Below, piece by piece: positions 37,417-51,172 of a DNA stretch of 64,000 nucleotides (the first letter of the stretch is position 1; each line of letters begins with the position of its first letter). The stretch spans positions 1 to 64,000 of the forward strand of contig JAYMFD010003863.1 of NCBI GenBank assembly GCA_035771175.1, read 5' to 3'. The position numbers and the translations under genes are program-made. Under the pieces are notes generated by a model. That model was not told the origin of the DNA and did not search any database. It worked only from the letters and a program-made list of their open reading frames with translations. The DNA is from Paratinospora sagittata. Taxonomy: Eukaryota > Streptophyta > Magnoliopsida > Ranunculales > Menispermaceae.

Positions 37417-38563
37417 TTGTGTATATCGACCTGCTATAGCCTGCTAAACGAGCACATGATACACAACCCAATAGCACGCTATCCACGTCTGAGAGAAAAA
37501 TCTGATATTTCTGACGAGAAAAATCTGGACACTTATGCTTGCTCGATTTTTCTATTCCTTACACAGTTTTGCAAGGTTATCTTAATTGAAATATGTTCTA
37601 CTAACACCTAGATGATTCCCATTGTCTCGCACGCCCAAAACAAATTTAGATTGAACAATGTTTTGAATTCAAATCGTTTTGTACTCTCTTGCTCTTTAAC
37701 CTGCAACTTCTAATTTTATAAAACACTCATTCTGTGCTTTTCAAAAATACAACACACATGATTTTTGCAAGTTAGATTGAGCTTTCCAAAGAGTTTTCCA
37801 AGAGAAGAAGCCTCAAATTGAATCAAAATTGCAATCTGTCTTGATGATAACGTCATTGTTCAGCAAGTTCTTCATTTTATTCCTTTTGTGCTTAGATTTG
37901 CAGAGACTATCCTTTGTTTTAAACTGTAAGTATATGAAGTGGTCTCGGAAAGATAACACATCAAAAACGAACACATCACCTGTATTGCATCAAGAACACA
38001 TCAAACAATAGCTTTCGAAGTCTACAAAAGATCAAGCTCGAAGAACGATGACATATCTCACGTCTAATGCATTAGTTTGATCTTTGGTGTGTAGGGTAAA
38101 ATCTCGATCAATCTCAGCACTAAAATTCTGAAAATTGCAAAGTCTTCAAAATCACTTCGATATAGTATTTCATTTTGAAAAAATGATGTTCGAAAGGTTT
38201 TAATCATAATTTCAATGAGATTCGAATTATTTAAAAATTATTAATCTTATATCAATATGTTTTGTGTCAATGGAATGGTTCTTAAGTGTCAAAATATTAA
38301 TTTTTCAAAAATAAGGCTATCCGGCAATTGGCCAAAATTTTCCAGAAGGCACTAGCGCACTATCAGTGTTGATAGCACGCTGATAGGGTTCTATAATAAA
38401 ACATACGTTTTTCTGAAAAATTATCTATAGCGCGCTATCCCCTTTGATAACTCCTTATAAAGCTGTTGCAGTGATCTTTCCATTTTTAGTGTGATGGGCA
38501 ATAGCGCGCTATAGGCCTTGATAACACGCTATCGGAAAGTCTAAAAAACTCGAGCTCACGGGT
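37417..38563 (+). repeat. Satellite unit 33
   Basis: AATATGTTCTAC, AACAAATTTAG and CATTCTGTGC, matching unit 30 most closely. Confidence 0.95.
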
Positions 38564-39710
38564 TTGTGTATATCGACCTGCTATAGCCTGCTAAACGAGC
38601 ACATGATACACAACCCAATAGCACGTTATCCACGTCTGAGAGAAAAATCTGATATTTCTGAGGAGAAAAATCTGGACACTTATGCTTGCTCGATTTTTCT
38701 ATTCCTTACACAGTTTTGCAAGGTTATCTTAATTGAAATATTTTCTACTAACACCTAGATGATTCCCATTGTCTCGCACGCCCAAAACAACTTTAGATTG
38801 AACAATGTTTTGAATTCAAATCGTTTTGTACTCTCTTGCTCTTTAACCTGCAACTTCTAATTTTATAAAACACTCATTCTCTGCTTTTCAAAAATACAAC
38901 ACACATGATTTTTGCAAGTTAGATTGAGCTTTCCAAAGAGTTTTCCAAGAGAAGAAGCCTCAAATTGAATCAAAATTGCAATCTGTCTTGATGATAACGT
39001 CATTGTTCAGCAAGTTCTTCATTTTATTCCTTTTGTGCTTAGACTTGCAGAGACTATCCTTTGTTTTAAACTGTAAGTATATGAAGTGGTCTCGGAAAGA
39101 TAACACATCAAAAACGAACACATCACCTGTATTGCATCAAGAACACATCAAACAATAGCTTTCGAAGTCTACAAAAGATCAAGCTCGAAGAACGATGACA
39201 TATCTCACGTCTAATGCATTAGTTTGATCTTTGGTGTGTAGGGTAAAATCTCGATCAATCTCAGCACTAAAATTCTGAAAATTGCAAAGTCTTCAAAATC
39301 ACTTCGATATAGTATTTCATTTTGAAAAAATGATGTTCGAAAGGTTTTAATCATAATTTCAATGAGATTCGAATTATTTAAAAATTATTAATCTTATATC
39401 AATATGTTTTGTGTCAATGGAATGGTTCTTAAGTGTCAAAATATTAATTTTTCAAAAATAAGGCTATCCGGCAATTGGCCAAAATTTTCCAGAAGGCACT
39501 AGCGCACTATCAGTGTTGATAGCACGCTGATAGGGTTCTATAATAAAACATACGTTTTTCTGAAAAATTATCTATAGCGCGCTATCCCCTTTGATAACTC
39601 CTTATAAAGCTGTTGCAGTGATCTTTCCATTTTTAGTGTGATGGGCAATAGCGCGCTATAGGCCTTGATAACACGCTATCGGAAAGTCTAAAAAACTCGA
39701 GCTCACGGGT
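38564..39710 (+). repeat. Satellite unit 34
   Basis: TGAGGAG as in unit 32, without its deletion. GCACGTTATCC near 38621; TTAGACTTGCAG near 39039 is private. Confidence 0.95.
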
Positions 39711-40857
39711 TTGTGTATATCGACCTGCTATAGCCTGCTAAACGAGCACATGATACACAACCCAATAGCACGCTATCCACGTCTTAGAGAAAAATCTGAT
39801 ATTTCTGACGAGAAAAATCTGGACACTTATGCTTGCTCGATTTTTCTATTCCTTACACAGTTTTGCAAGGTTATCTTAATTGAAATATTTTCGACTAACA
39901 CCTAGATGATTCCCATTGTCTCGCACGCCCAAAACAACTTTAGATTGAACAATGTTTTGAATTCAAATCGTTTTGTACTCTTTTGCTCTTTAACCTGCAA
40001 CTTCTAATTTTATAAAACACTCATTCTCTGCTTTTCAAAAATACAACACACATGATTTTTGCAAGTTAGATTGAGCTTTACAAAGAGTTTTCCAAGAGAA
40101 GAAGCCTCAAATTGAATCAAAATTGCAATCTGTCTTGATGATAACGTCATTGTTCAGCAAGTTCTTCATTTTATTCCTTTTGTGCTTAGATTTGCAGAGA
40201 CTATCCTTTGTTTTAAACTGTAAGTATATGAAGTGGTCTCGGAAAGGTAACACATAAAAAACGAACACATCACCTGTATTGCATCAAGAACACATCAAAC
40301 AATAGCTTTCGAAGTCTACAAAAAATCAAGCTCGAAGAACGATGACATATCTCACGTCTAATGCATTAGTTTGATCTTTGGTGTGTAGGGTAAAATCTCG
40401 ATCAATCTCAGCACTAAAACTCTGAAAATTGCAAAGTCTTCAAAATCACTTCGATATAGTATTTCATTTTGAAAAAATGATGTTCGAAAGGTTTTAATCA
40501 TAATTTCAATGAGATTCGAATTATTTAAAAATTATTAATCTTATATCAATATGTTTTGTGTCAATGGAATGGTTCTTAAGTGTCAAAATATTAATTTTTC
40601 AAAAATAAGGCTATCCGGCAATTGGCCAAAATTTTCCAGAAGGCACTAGCGCACTATCAGTGTTGATAGCACGCTGATAGGGTTCTATAATAAAACATAC
40701 GTTTTTCTGAAAAATTATCTATAGCGCGCTATCCCCTTTGATAACTCCTTATAAAGCTGTTGCAGTGATCTTTCCATTTTTAGTGTGATGGGCAATAGCG
40801 CGCTATAGGCCTTGATAACACGCTATCGGAAAGTCTAAAAAACTCGAGCTCACGGGT
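39711..40857 (+). repeat. Satellite unit 35
   Basis: Returns to GGTAACACATA. GTCTTAGAG and TACTCTTTTGCTC are shared with earlier units. TTTTCGACTAAC near 39888 and GCTTTACAAAG near 40075 are private. Confidence 0.95.
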
Positions 40858-42004
40858 TTGTTTATATCGACCTGCTATAGCCTGCTAAACGAGCACATGA
40901 TACACAACCCAATAGCACGCTATCCACGTCTAAGAGAAAAATCTGATATTTCTGACGAGAAAAATCTGGACACTTATGCTTGCTCGATTTTTCTATTCCT
41001 TACACAGTTTTGCAAGGTTATCTTAATTGAAATATTTTCTACTAACACCTAGATGATTCCCATTGTCTCGCACGCCCAAAACAACTTTAGATTGAACAAT
41101 GTTTTGAATTCAAATCGTTTTGTACTCTCTTGCTCTTTAACCTGCAACTTCTAATTTTATAAAACACTCATTCTCTGCTTTTCAAAAATACAACACACAT
41201 GATTTTTGCAAGTTAGATTGAGCTTTCCAAAGAGTTTTCCAAGAGAAGAAGCCTCAAATTGAATCAAAATTGCAATCTGTCTTGATGATAACGTCATTGT
41301 TCAGCAAGTTCTTCATTTTATTCCTTTTGTGCTTAGATTTGCAGAGACTATCCTTTGTTTTAAACTGTAAGTATATGAAGTGGTCTCGGAAAGGTAACAC
41401 ATAAAAAACGAACACATCACCTGTATTGCATCAAGAACACATCAAACAATAGCTTTCGAAGTCTACAAAAAATCAAGCTCGAAGAACGATGACATATCTC
41501 ACGTCTAATGCATTAGTTTGATCTTTGGTGTGTAGGGTAAAATCTCGATCAATCTCAGCACTAAAACTCTGAAAATTGCAAAGTCTTCAAAATCACTTCG
41601 ATATAGTATTTCATTTTGAAAAAATGATGTTCGAAAGGTTTTAATCATAATTTCAATGAGATTCGAATTATTTAAAAATTATTAATCTTATATCAATATG
41701 TTTTGTGTCAATGGAATGGTTCTTAAGTGTCAAAATATTAATTTTTCAAAAATAAGGCTATCCGGCAATTGGCCAAAATTTTCCAGAAGGCACTAGCGCA
41801 CTATCAGTGTTGATAGCACGCTGATAGGGTTCTATAATAAAACATACGTTTTTCTGAAAAATTATCTATAGCGCGCTATCCCCTTTGATAACTCCTTATA
41901 AAGCTGTTGCAGTGATCTTTCCATTTTTAGTGTGATGGGCAATAGCGCGCTATAGGCCTTGATAACACGCTATCGGAAAGTCTAAAAAACTCGAGCTCAC
42001 GGGT
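40858..42004 (+). repeat. Satellite unit 36
   Basis: Starts TTGTTTATATC (T at u5), shared with units 37, 41 and 42. GTCTAAGAG near 40927 is shared with units 37, 38 and 41. Confidence 0.95.
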
Positions 42005-43151
42005 TTGTTTATATCGACCTGCTATAGCCTGCTAAACGAGCACATGATACACAACCCAATAGCACGCTATCCACGTCTAAGAGAAAAATCTGATATTTCT
42101 GACTAGAAAAATCTGGACACTTATGCTTGCTCGATTTTTCTATTCCTTACACAGTTTTGCAAGGTTATCTTAATTGAAATATTTTCTACTAACACCTAGA
42201 TGATTCCCATTGTCTCGCACGCCCAAAACAACTTTAGATGGAACAATGTTTTGAATTCAAATCCTTTTGTACTCTCTTGCTCTTTAACCTGCAACTTCTA
42301 ATTTTATAAAACACTCATTCTCTGCTTTTCAAAAATACAACACACATGATTTTTGCAAGTTAGATTGAGCTTTCCAAAGAGTTTTCCAAGAGAAGAAGCC
42401 TCAAATTGAATCAAAATTGCAATCTGTCTTGATGATAACGTCATTGTTCAGCAAGTTCTTCATTTTATTCCTTTTGTGCTTAGATTTGCAGAGACTATCC
42501 TTTGTTTTAAACTGTAAGTATATGAAGTGGTCTCGGAAAGGTAACACATAAAAAACGAACACATCACCTGTATTGCATCAAGAACACATCAAACAATAGC
42601 TTTCGAAGTCTACAAAAAATCAAGCTCGAAGAACGATGACATATCTCACGTCTAATGCATTAGTTTGATCTTTGGTGTGTAGGGTAAAATCTCGATCAAT
42701 CTCAGCACTAAAACTCTGAAAATTGCAAAGTCTTCAAAATCACTTCGATATAGTATTTCATTTTGAAAAAATGATGTTCGAAAGGTTTTAATCATAATTT
42801 CAATGAGATTCGAATTATTTAAAAATTATTAATCTTATATCAATATGTTTTGTGTCAATGGAATGGTTCTTAAGTGTCAAAATATTAATTTTTCAAAAAT
42901 AAGGCTATCCGGCAATTGGCCAAAATTTTCCAGAAGGCACTAGCGCACTATCAGTGTTGATAGCACGCTGATAGGGTTCTATAATAAAACATACGTTTTT
43001 CTGAAAAATTATCTATAGCGCGCTATCCCCTTTGATAACTCCTTATAAAGCTGTTGCAGTGATCTTTCCATTTTTAGTGTGATGGGCAATAGCGCGCTAT
43101 AGGCCTTGATAACACGCTATCGGAAAGTCTAAAAAACTCGAGCTCATGGGT
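42005..43151 (+). repeat. Satellite unit 37
   Basis: TTGTTTATATC, GTCTAAGAG, CTGACTAGAAA (in-frame TAG in the short open frame) and TTTAGATGGAAC; the same four markers occur in unit 41. AAATCCTTTTG near 42259 is private. It ends in CTCATGGG. Confidence 0.95.
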
Positions 43152-44298
43152 TTGTGTATATCGACCTGCTATAGCCTGCTAAACGAGCACATGATACACA
43201 ACCCAATAGCACGCTATCCACGTCTAAGAGAAAAATCTGATATTTCTGACGAGAAAAATCTGGACACTTATGCTTGCTCGATTTTTCTATTCCTTACACA
43301 GTTTTGCAAGGTTATCTTAATTGAAATATTTTCTACTAACACCTAGATGATTCCCATTGTCTCGCACGCCCAAAACAAATTTAGATTGAACAATGTTTTG
43401 AATTCAAATCGTTTTGTACTCTCTTGCTCTTTAACCTGCAACTTCTAATTTTATAAAACACTCATTCTCTGCTTTTCAAAAATACAACACACATGATTTT
43501 TGCAAGTTAGATTGAGCTTTCCAAAGAGTTTTCCAAGAGAAGAAGCCTCAAATTGAATCAAAATTGCAATCTGTCTTGATGATAACGTCATTGTTCAGCA
43601 AGTTCTTCATTTTATTCCTTTTGTGCTTAGAATTGCAGAGACTATCCTTTGTTTTAAACTGTAAGTATATGAAGTGGTCTCGGAAAGGTAACACATAAAA
43701 AACAAACACATCACCTGTATTGCATCAAGAACACATCAAACAATAGCTTTCGAAGTCTACAAAAAATCAAGCTCGAAGAACGATGACATATCTCACGTCT
43801 AATGCATTAGTTTGATCTTTGGTGTGTAGGGTAAAATCTCGATCAATCTCAGCACTAAAACTCTGAAAATTGCAAAGTCTTCAAAATCACTTCGATATAG
43901 TATTTCATTTTGAAAAAATGATGTTCGAAAGGTTTTAATCATAATTTCAATGAGATTCGAATTATTTAAAAATTATTAATCTTATATCAATATGTTTTGT
44001 GTCAATGGAATGGTTCTTAAGTGTCAAAATATTAATTTTTCAAAAATAAGGCTATCCGGCAATTGGCCAAAATTTTCCAGAAGGCACTAGCGCACTATCA
44101 GTGTTGATAGCACGCTGATAGGGTTCTATAATAAAACATACGTTTTTCTGAAAAATTATCTATAGCGCGCTATCCCCTTTGATAACTCCTTATAAAGCTG
44201 TTGCAGTGATCTTTCCATTTTTAGTGTGATGGGCAATAGCGCGCTATAGGCCTTGATAACACGCTATCGGAAAGTCTAAAAAACTCGAGCTCAGGGGT
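43152..44298 (+). repeat. Satellite unit 38
   Basis: GTCTAAGAG, AACAAATTTAG. TTAGAATTGCAG near 43627 is private; AAAAAACAAACAC near 43697 is shared with unit 43. It ends in CTCAGGGG. Confidence 0.95.
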
Positions 44299-45442
44299 TT
44301 GTGTATATCGACCTGCTATAGCCTGCTAAACGAGCACATGATACACAACCCAATAGCACGCTATCCACGTCTGAGACAAAAATCTGATATTTCTGACGAG
44401 AAAAATCTGGACACTTATGCTTGCTCGATTTTTCTATTCCTTACACAGTTTTGCAAGGTTATCTTAATTGAAATATTTTCTACTAACACCTAGATGATTC
44501 CCATTGTTTCGCTCGCCCAAAACAAATTTAGATTGAACAATGTTTTGAATTCAAATCGTTTTGTACTCTCTTGCTCTTTAACCTGCAACTTCTAATTTTA
44601 TAAAACACTCATTCTCTGCTTTTCAAAAATACAACACACATGATTTTTGCAAGTTAGGTTGAGCTTTCCAAAGAGTTTTCCAAGAGAAGAAGCCTCAAAT
44701 TGAATCAAAATTGCAATCTGTCTTGATGATAACGTCATTGTCAGCAAGTTCTTCATTTTATTCCTTTTGTGCTTAGATTTGCAGAGACTATCCTATGTTT
44801 TAAACTGTAAGTATATGAAGTGGTCTCGGAAAGGTAACACAAAAAACGAACACATCACCTGTATTGCATCAAGAACACATCAAACAATAGCTTTCGAAGT
44901 CTACAAAAAATCAAGCTCGAAGAACGATGACATATCTCACGTCTAGTGCATTAGTTTGATCTTTGGTGTGTAGGGTAAAATCTCGATCAATCTCAGCACT
45001 AAAACTCTGAAAATTGCAAAGTCTTCAAAATCACTTCGATATAGTATTTCATTTTGAAAAAATGATGTTCGAAAGGTTTTAATCATAATTTCAATGAGAT
45101 TCGAATTATTTAAAAATTATTAATCTTATATCAATATGTTTTGTATCAATGGAATCGTTCTTAAGTGTCAAAATATTAATTTTTCAAAAATAAGGCTATC
45201 CAGCAATTGGCTAAAATTTTCCAGAAGGCTCTAGCGCACTATCAGTGTTGATAGCACGCTGATAGGGTTCTATAATAAAACATACGTTTTTCTGAAAAAT
45301 TATCTATAGCGCGCTATCCCCTTTGATAACTCCTTATAAAGCTGTTGCAGTGATCTTTCCATTTTTAGTGTGATGGGCAATAGCGCGCTATAGGCCTTGA
45401 TAACACGCTATCGGAAAGTCTAAAAAACTCGAGCTCAGGGGT
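44299..45442 (+). repeat. Satellite unit 39 (1144 bp)
   Basis: Has GTTTCGCTCGCCC and two deletions: one T in CATTGTCAGC near 44740 and two bases in AACACAAAAAACG near 44840. All are shared with unit 42. CCTATGTTTTAA near 44793 is shared with unit 42 as well. It ends in CTCAGGGG. Confidence 0.95.
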
Positions 45443-46589
45443 TTGTGTATATCGACCTGCTATAGCCTGCTAAAAGAGAACATGATACACAACCCAATAG
45501 CACGCTATCCACGTCTGAGACAAAAATCTGATATTTCTGACGAGAAAAATCTGGACACTTATGCTTGCTCGATTTTTCTATTCCTTACACAGTTTTGCAA
45601 GGTTATCTTAATTGAAATATTTTCTACTAACACCTAGATGATTCCCATTGTCTCGCACGCCCAAAACAACTTTAGATGGAACAATGTTTTGAATTCAAAT
45701 CGTTTTGTACTCTCTTGCTCTTTAACCTGCAACTTCTAATTTTATAAAACACTCATTCTCTGCTTTTCAAAAATACAACACACATGATTTTTGCAAGTTA
45801 GATTGAGCTTTCCAAAGAGTTTTCCAAGAGAAGAAGCCTCAAATTGAATCAAAATTGCAATCTGTCTTGATGATAACGTCATTGTTCAGCAAGTTCTTCA
45901 TTTTATTCCTTTTGTGCTTAGATTTGCAGAGACTATCCTTTGTTTTAAACTGTAAGTATATGAAGTGGTCTCGGAAAGGTAACACATAAAAAACGAACAC
46001 ATCACCTGTATTGCATCAAGAACACATCAAACAATAGCTTTCGAAGTCTACAAAAAATCAAGCTCGAAGAACGATGACATATCTCACGTCTAATGCATTA
46101 GTTTGATCTTTGGTGTGTAGGGTAAAATCTCGATCAATCTCAGCACTAAAACTCTGAAAATTGCAAAGTCTTCAAAATCACTTCGATATAGTATTTCATT
46201 TTGAAAAAATGATGTTCGAAAGGTTTTAATCATAATTTCAATGAGATTCGAATTATTTAAAAATTATTAATCTTATATCAATATGTTTTGTGTCAATGGA
46301 ATGGTTCTTAAGTGTCAAAATATTAATTTTTCAAAAATAAGGCTATCCGGCAATTGGCCAAAATTTTCCAGAAGGCACTAGCGCACTATCAGTGTTGATA
46401 GCACGCTGATAGGGTTCTATAATAAAACATACGTTTTTCTGAAAAATTATCTATAGCGCGCTATCCCCTTTGATAACTCCTTATAAAGCTGTTGCAGTGA
46501 TCTTTCCATTTTTAGTGTGATGGGCAATAGCGCGCTATAGGCCTTGATAACACGCTATCGGAAAGTCTAAAAAACTCGAGCTCACGGGT
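45443..46589 (+). repeat. Satellite unit 40
   Basis: AGAGAA type with C at u79 and TTTAGATGGAAC, the latter shared with units 37 and 41. Confidence 0.95.
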
Positions 46590-47736
46590 TTGTTTATATC
46601 GACCTGCTATAGCCTGCTAAACGAGCACATGATACACAACCCAATAGCACGCTATCCACGTCTAAGAGAAAAATCTGATATTTCTGACTAGAAAAATCTG
46701 GACACTTATGCTTGCTCGATTTTTCTATTCCTTACACAGTTTTGCAAGGTTATCTTAATTGAAATATTTTCTACTAACACCTAGATGATTCCCATTGTCT
46801 CGCACGCCCAAAACAACTTTAGATGGAACAATGTTTTGAATTCAAATCGTTTTGTACTCTCTTGCTCTTTAACCTGCAACTTCTAATTTTATAAAACACT
46901 CATTCTCTGCTTTTCAAAAATACAACACACATGATTTTTGCAAGTTAGATTGAGCTTTCCAAAGAGTTTTCCAAGAGAAGAAGCCTCAAATTGAATCAAA
47001 ATTGCAATCTGTCTTGATGATAACGTCATTGTTCAGCAAGTTCTTCATTTTATTCCTTTTGTGCTTAGATTTGCAGAGACTATCCTTTGTTTTAAACTGT
47101 AAGTATATGAAGTGGTCTCGGAAAGGTAACACATAAAAAACGAACACATCACCTGTATTGCATCAAGAACACATCAAACAATAGCTTTCGAAGTCTACAA
47201 AAAATCAAGCTCGAAGAACGATGACATATCTCACGTCTAATGCATTAGTTTGATCTTTGGTGTGTAGGGTAAAATCTCGATCAATCTCAGCACTAAAACT
47301 CTGAAAATTGCAAAGTCTTCAAAATCACTTCGATATAGTATTTCATTTTGAAAAAATGATGTTCGAAAGGTTTTAATCATAATTTCAATGAGATTCGAAT
47401 TATTTAAAAATTATTAATCTTATATCAATATGTTTTGTGTCAATGGAATGGTTCTTAAGTGTCAAAATATTAATTTTTCAAAAATAAGGCTATCCGGCAA
47501 TTGGCCAAAATTTTCCAGAAGGCACTAGCGCACTATCAGTGTTGATAGCACGCTGATAGGGTTCTATAATAAAACATACGTTTTTCTAAAAAATTATCTA
47601 TAGCGCGCTATCCCCTTTGATAACTCCTTATAAAGCTGTTGCAGTGATCTTTCCATTTTTAGTGTGATGGGCAATAGCGCGCTATAGGCCTTGATAACAC
47701 GCTATCGGAAAGTCTAAAAAACTCGAGCTCACGGGT
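46590..47736 (+). repeat. Satellite unit 41
   Basis: TTGTTTATATC, GTCTAAGAG, CTGACTAGAAA and TTTAGATGGAAC as in unit 37, without its AAATCC change. TTTCTAAAAAATT near 47584 is private. Confidence 0.95.
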
Positions 47737-48880
47737 TTGTTTATATCGACCTGCTATAGCCTGCTAAACGAGCACATGATACACAACCCAATAGCACGCT
47801 ATCCACGTCTGAGACAAAAATCTGATATTTCTGACGAGAAAAATCTGGACACTTATGCTTGCTCGATTTTTCTATTCCTTACACAGTTTTGCAAGGTTAT
47901 CTTAATTGAAATATTTTCTACTAACACCTAGATGATTCCCATTGTTTCGCTCGCCCAAAACAAATTTAGATTGAACAATGTTTTGAATTCAAATCGTTTT
48001 GTACTCTCTTGCTCTTTAACCTGCAACTTCTAATTTTATAAAACACTCATTCTCTGCTTTTCAAAAATACAACACACATGATTTTTGCAAGTTAGGTTGA
48101 GCTTTCCAAAGAGTTTTCCAAGAGAAGAAGCCTCAAATTGAATCAAAATTGCAATCTGTCTTGATGATAACGTCATTGTCAGCAAGTTCTTCATTTTATT
48201 CCTTTTGTGCTTAGATTTGCAGAGACTATCCTATGTTTTAAACTGTAAGTATATGAAGTGGTCTCGGAAAGGTAACACAAAAAACGAACACATCACCTGT
48301 ATTGCATCAAGAACACATCAAACAATAGCTTTCGAAGTCTACAAAAAATCAAGCTCGAAGAACGATGACATATCTCACGTCTAGTGCATTAGTTTGATCT
48401 TTGGTGTGTAGGGTAAAATCTCGATCAATCTCAGCACTAAAACTCTGAAAATTGCAAAGTCTTCAAAATCACTTCGATATAGTATTTCATTTTGAAAAAA
48501 TGATGTTCGAAAGGTTTTAATCATAATTTCAATGAGATTCGAATTATTTAAAAATTATTAATCTTATATCAATATGTTTTGTATCAATGGAATCGTTCTT
48601 AAGTGTCAAAATATTAATTTTTCAAAAATAAGGCTATCCAGCAATTGGCTAAAATTTTCCAGAAGGCTCTAGCGCACTATCAGTGTTGATAGCACGCTGA
48701 TAGGGTTCTATAATAAAACATACGTTTTTCTGAAAAATTATCTATAGCGCGCTATCCCCTTTGATAACTCCTTATAAAGCTGTTGCAGTGATCTTTCCAT
48801 TTTTAGTGTGATGGGCAATAGCGCGCTATAGGCCTTGATAACACGCTATCGGAAAGTCTAAAAAACTCGAGCTCAGGGGT
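47737..48880 (+). repeat. Satellite unit 42 (1144 bp, mosaic)
   Basis: Begins TTGTTTATATC like unit 41 but continues with C at u79, GTTTCGCTCGCCC and both deletions of unit 39. The switch lies between about 47742 and 47815. It ends in CTCAGGGG. Confidence 0.95.
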
Positions 48881-50025
48881 TTGTGTATATCGACCTGCTA
48901 TAGCCTGCTAAAAGAGAACATGATACACAACCCAATAGCACGCTATCCACGTCTGAGACAAAAATCTGATATTTCTGACGAGAAAAATCTGGACACTTAT
49001 GCTTGCTCGATTTTTCTATTCCTTACACAGTTTTGCAAGGTTATCTTAATTGAAATATTTTCTACTAACACCTAGATGATTCCCATTGTCTCGCACGCCC
49101 AAAACAAATTTAGATTGAACAATGTTTTGAATTCTAATCGTTTTGTACTCTCTTGCTCTTTAACCTGCAACTTCTAATTTTATAAAACACTCATTCTCTG
49201 CTTTTCAAAAATACAACACACATGATTTTTGCAAGTTAGGTTGAGCTTTCCAAAGAGTGTTCCAAGAGAAGAAGCCTCAAATTGAATCAAAATTGCAATC
49301 TGTCTTGATGATAACCTCATTGTTCAGCAAGTTCTTCATTTTATTCCTTTTGTGCTTAGATTTGCAGAGACTATCCTTTGTTTTAAACTGTAAGTATATG
49401 AAGTGGTCTCGGAAAGGTAACACAAAAAACAAACACATCACCTGTATTGCATCAAGAACACATCAAACAATAGCTTTCGAAGTCTACAAAAAATCAAGCT
49501 CGAAGAACGATAACATATCTCACGTCTAGTGCATTAGTTTGATCTTTGGTGTGTAGGGTAAAATCTCGATCAATCTCAGCACTAAAACTCTGAAAATTGC
49601 AAAGTCTTCAAAATCACTTCGATATAGTATTTCATTTTGAAAAAATGATGTTCGAAAGGTTTTAATCATAATTTCAATGAGATTCGAATTATTTAAAAAT
49701 TATTAATCTTATATCAATATGTTTTGTATCAATGGAATCGTTCTTAAGTGTCAAAATATTAATTTTTCAAAAATAAGGCTATCCAGCAATTGGCTAAAAT
49801 TTTCCAGAAGGCTCTAGCGCACTATCAGTGTTGATAGCACGCTGATAGGGTTCTATAATAAAACATATGTTTTTCTGGATAATTTTCTATACGGCGCTAT
49901 CCCCTTTGATAACTCCTTGTAAAGCTGTTGCAGTGATCTTTCCATTTTTAGTGAGATGGGCAATAGCGCGCTATAGGCCTTGATAACACGCTATCGGAAA
50001 GTCTGAAAAACTCGAGCTCACGGGT
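48881..50025 (+). repeat. Satellite unit 43 (1145 bp)
   Basis: Shares only the two-base deletion (AACACAAAAAAC near 49421). GAATTCTAATCG near 49130 is private; GAGTGTTCC and AACCTCATTG recur in unit 51. It ends with the CTATACGGCG form; the inverted-repeat arm is broken by GGATAATT near 49878. Confidence 0.95.
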
Positions 50026-51172
50026 TTGTGTATATCGACCTGGTATAGCCTGCTAAAAGAGAACATGATACACAACCCAATAGCACGCTATCCACGTCTG
50101 AGACAAAAATCTGATATTTCTGATGAGAAAAATCTGGACACTTATGCTTGCTCGATTTTTTTATTCCTTATACAGTTTTGCAAGATTATCTGTATTGAAA
50201 TATTTTCTACTAACACCTAGATGATTCCCATTGTCTCGCACGCCCAAAACAACTTTAGATTGAACAATGTTATGAATTCAAATCGTTTTGTACTCTCTTG
50301 CTCTTTAACCTGCAACTTCTAATTTTATAAAACACTCATTCTCTGATTTTCAAAAATACAACACACATGATTTTTGCAAGTTAGATTGAGCTTTCCAAAG
50401 AGTTTTCCAAGAGAAGAAGCCTCAAATTGAATCAAAATTGCAATCTGTCTTGATGATAACGTCATTGTTCAGCAAGTTCTTCATTTTATTCCTTTTGTGC
50501 TTAGATTTGCAGAGACTATCCTTTGTTTTAAACTGTAAGTATATGAAGTGGTCTTGGAAAGATAACACATCAAAAACGAACACATCACCTGTATTGCATC
50601 AAGAACACATCAAACAATAGCTTTCGAAGTCTACAAAAGATCAAGCTCGAAGAACGATGACATATCTCACGTCTAATGCATTAGTTTGATCTTTGGTGTG
50701 TAGGGTAAAATCTCGATCAATCTCAGCACTAAAACTCTGAAAATTGCAAAGCCTTCAAAATCACTTCGATATAGTATTTCATTTTGAAAAAATGATGTTC
50801 GAAAGGTTTTAATCATAATTTCAATGAGATTCGAATTATTTAAAAATTATTAATCTTATATCAATATGTTTTGTGTCAATGGAATGGTTCTTAAGTGTCA
50901 AAATATTAATTTTTCAAAAATAAGGCTATCCCGCAATTGGCCAAAATTTTCCAGAAGGCACTAGCGCACTATCAGTGTTGATAGCACGCTGATAGGGTTC
51001 TATAATAAAACATATGTTTTTCTGGAAAATTATCTATAGCACGCTATCCCGTTTGATAACTCCTTATAAAGCTGTTGCTGAGACCTTTCCATTTTTAGTG
51101 AGATGGCCAATAGCGCGCTATAGGCCTTGATAACACGCTATCGGAAAGTCTAAAAAACTCGAGCTCACGGGT
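50026..51172 (+). repeat. Satellite unit 44
   Basis: CCTGGTATAG near 50039 breaks the GCTATAGC palindrome. TATACAG, AAGATTATC and GTTATGAATTC match unit 1. TGGTCTTGGAAAG near 50548 is private. Confidence 0.95.

Larger units (their letters stand above)
33977..39200 (+). repeat. Two-unit alternation (units 30-34)
   Basis: AATATGTTCTAC with AACAAATTTAG marks units 30, 31 and 33, and TGAGGAG marks units 32 and 34, so 31-32 and 33-34 form a dimer of about 2293 bases. All five carry GATAACACATC, setting them apart from the blocks on both sides. Confidence 0.75.
39200..44298 (+). repeat. Second homogenised block (units 35-38)
   Basis: Units return to GGTAACACATA and exact 1147-base length. TTGTTTATATC in units 36 and 37 and GTCTAAGAG in units 36-38 are the main local markers. 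Confidence 0.7.
44299..50025 (+). repeat. 3438-bp higher-order block with marker deletions (units 39-43)
   Basis: Units 39 and 42 share two deletions totalling three bases, plus GTTTCGCTCGCCC and CCTATGTTTTAA, exactly 3438 bases apart. Each is followed by an AGAGAA unit (40, 43) after CTCAGGGG. Shared deletions are stronger evidence of common descent than substitutions. Confidence 0.88.
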
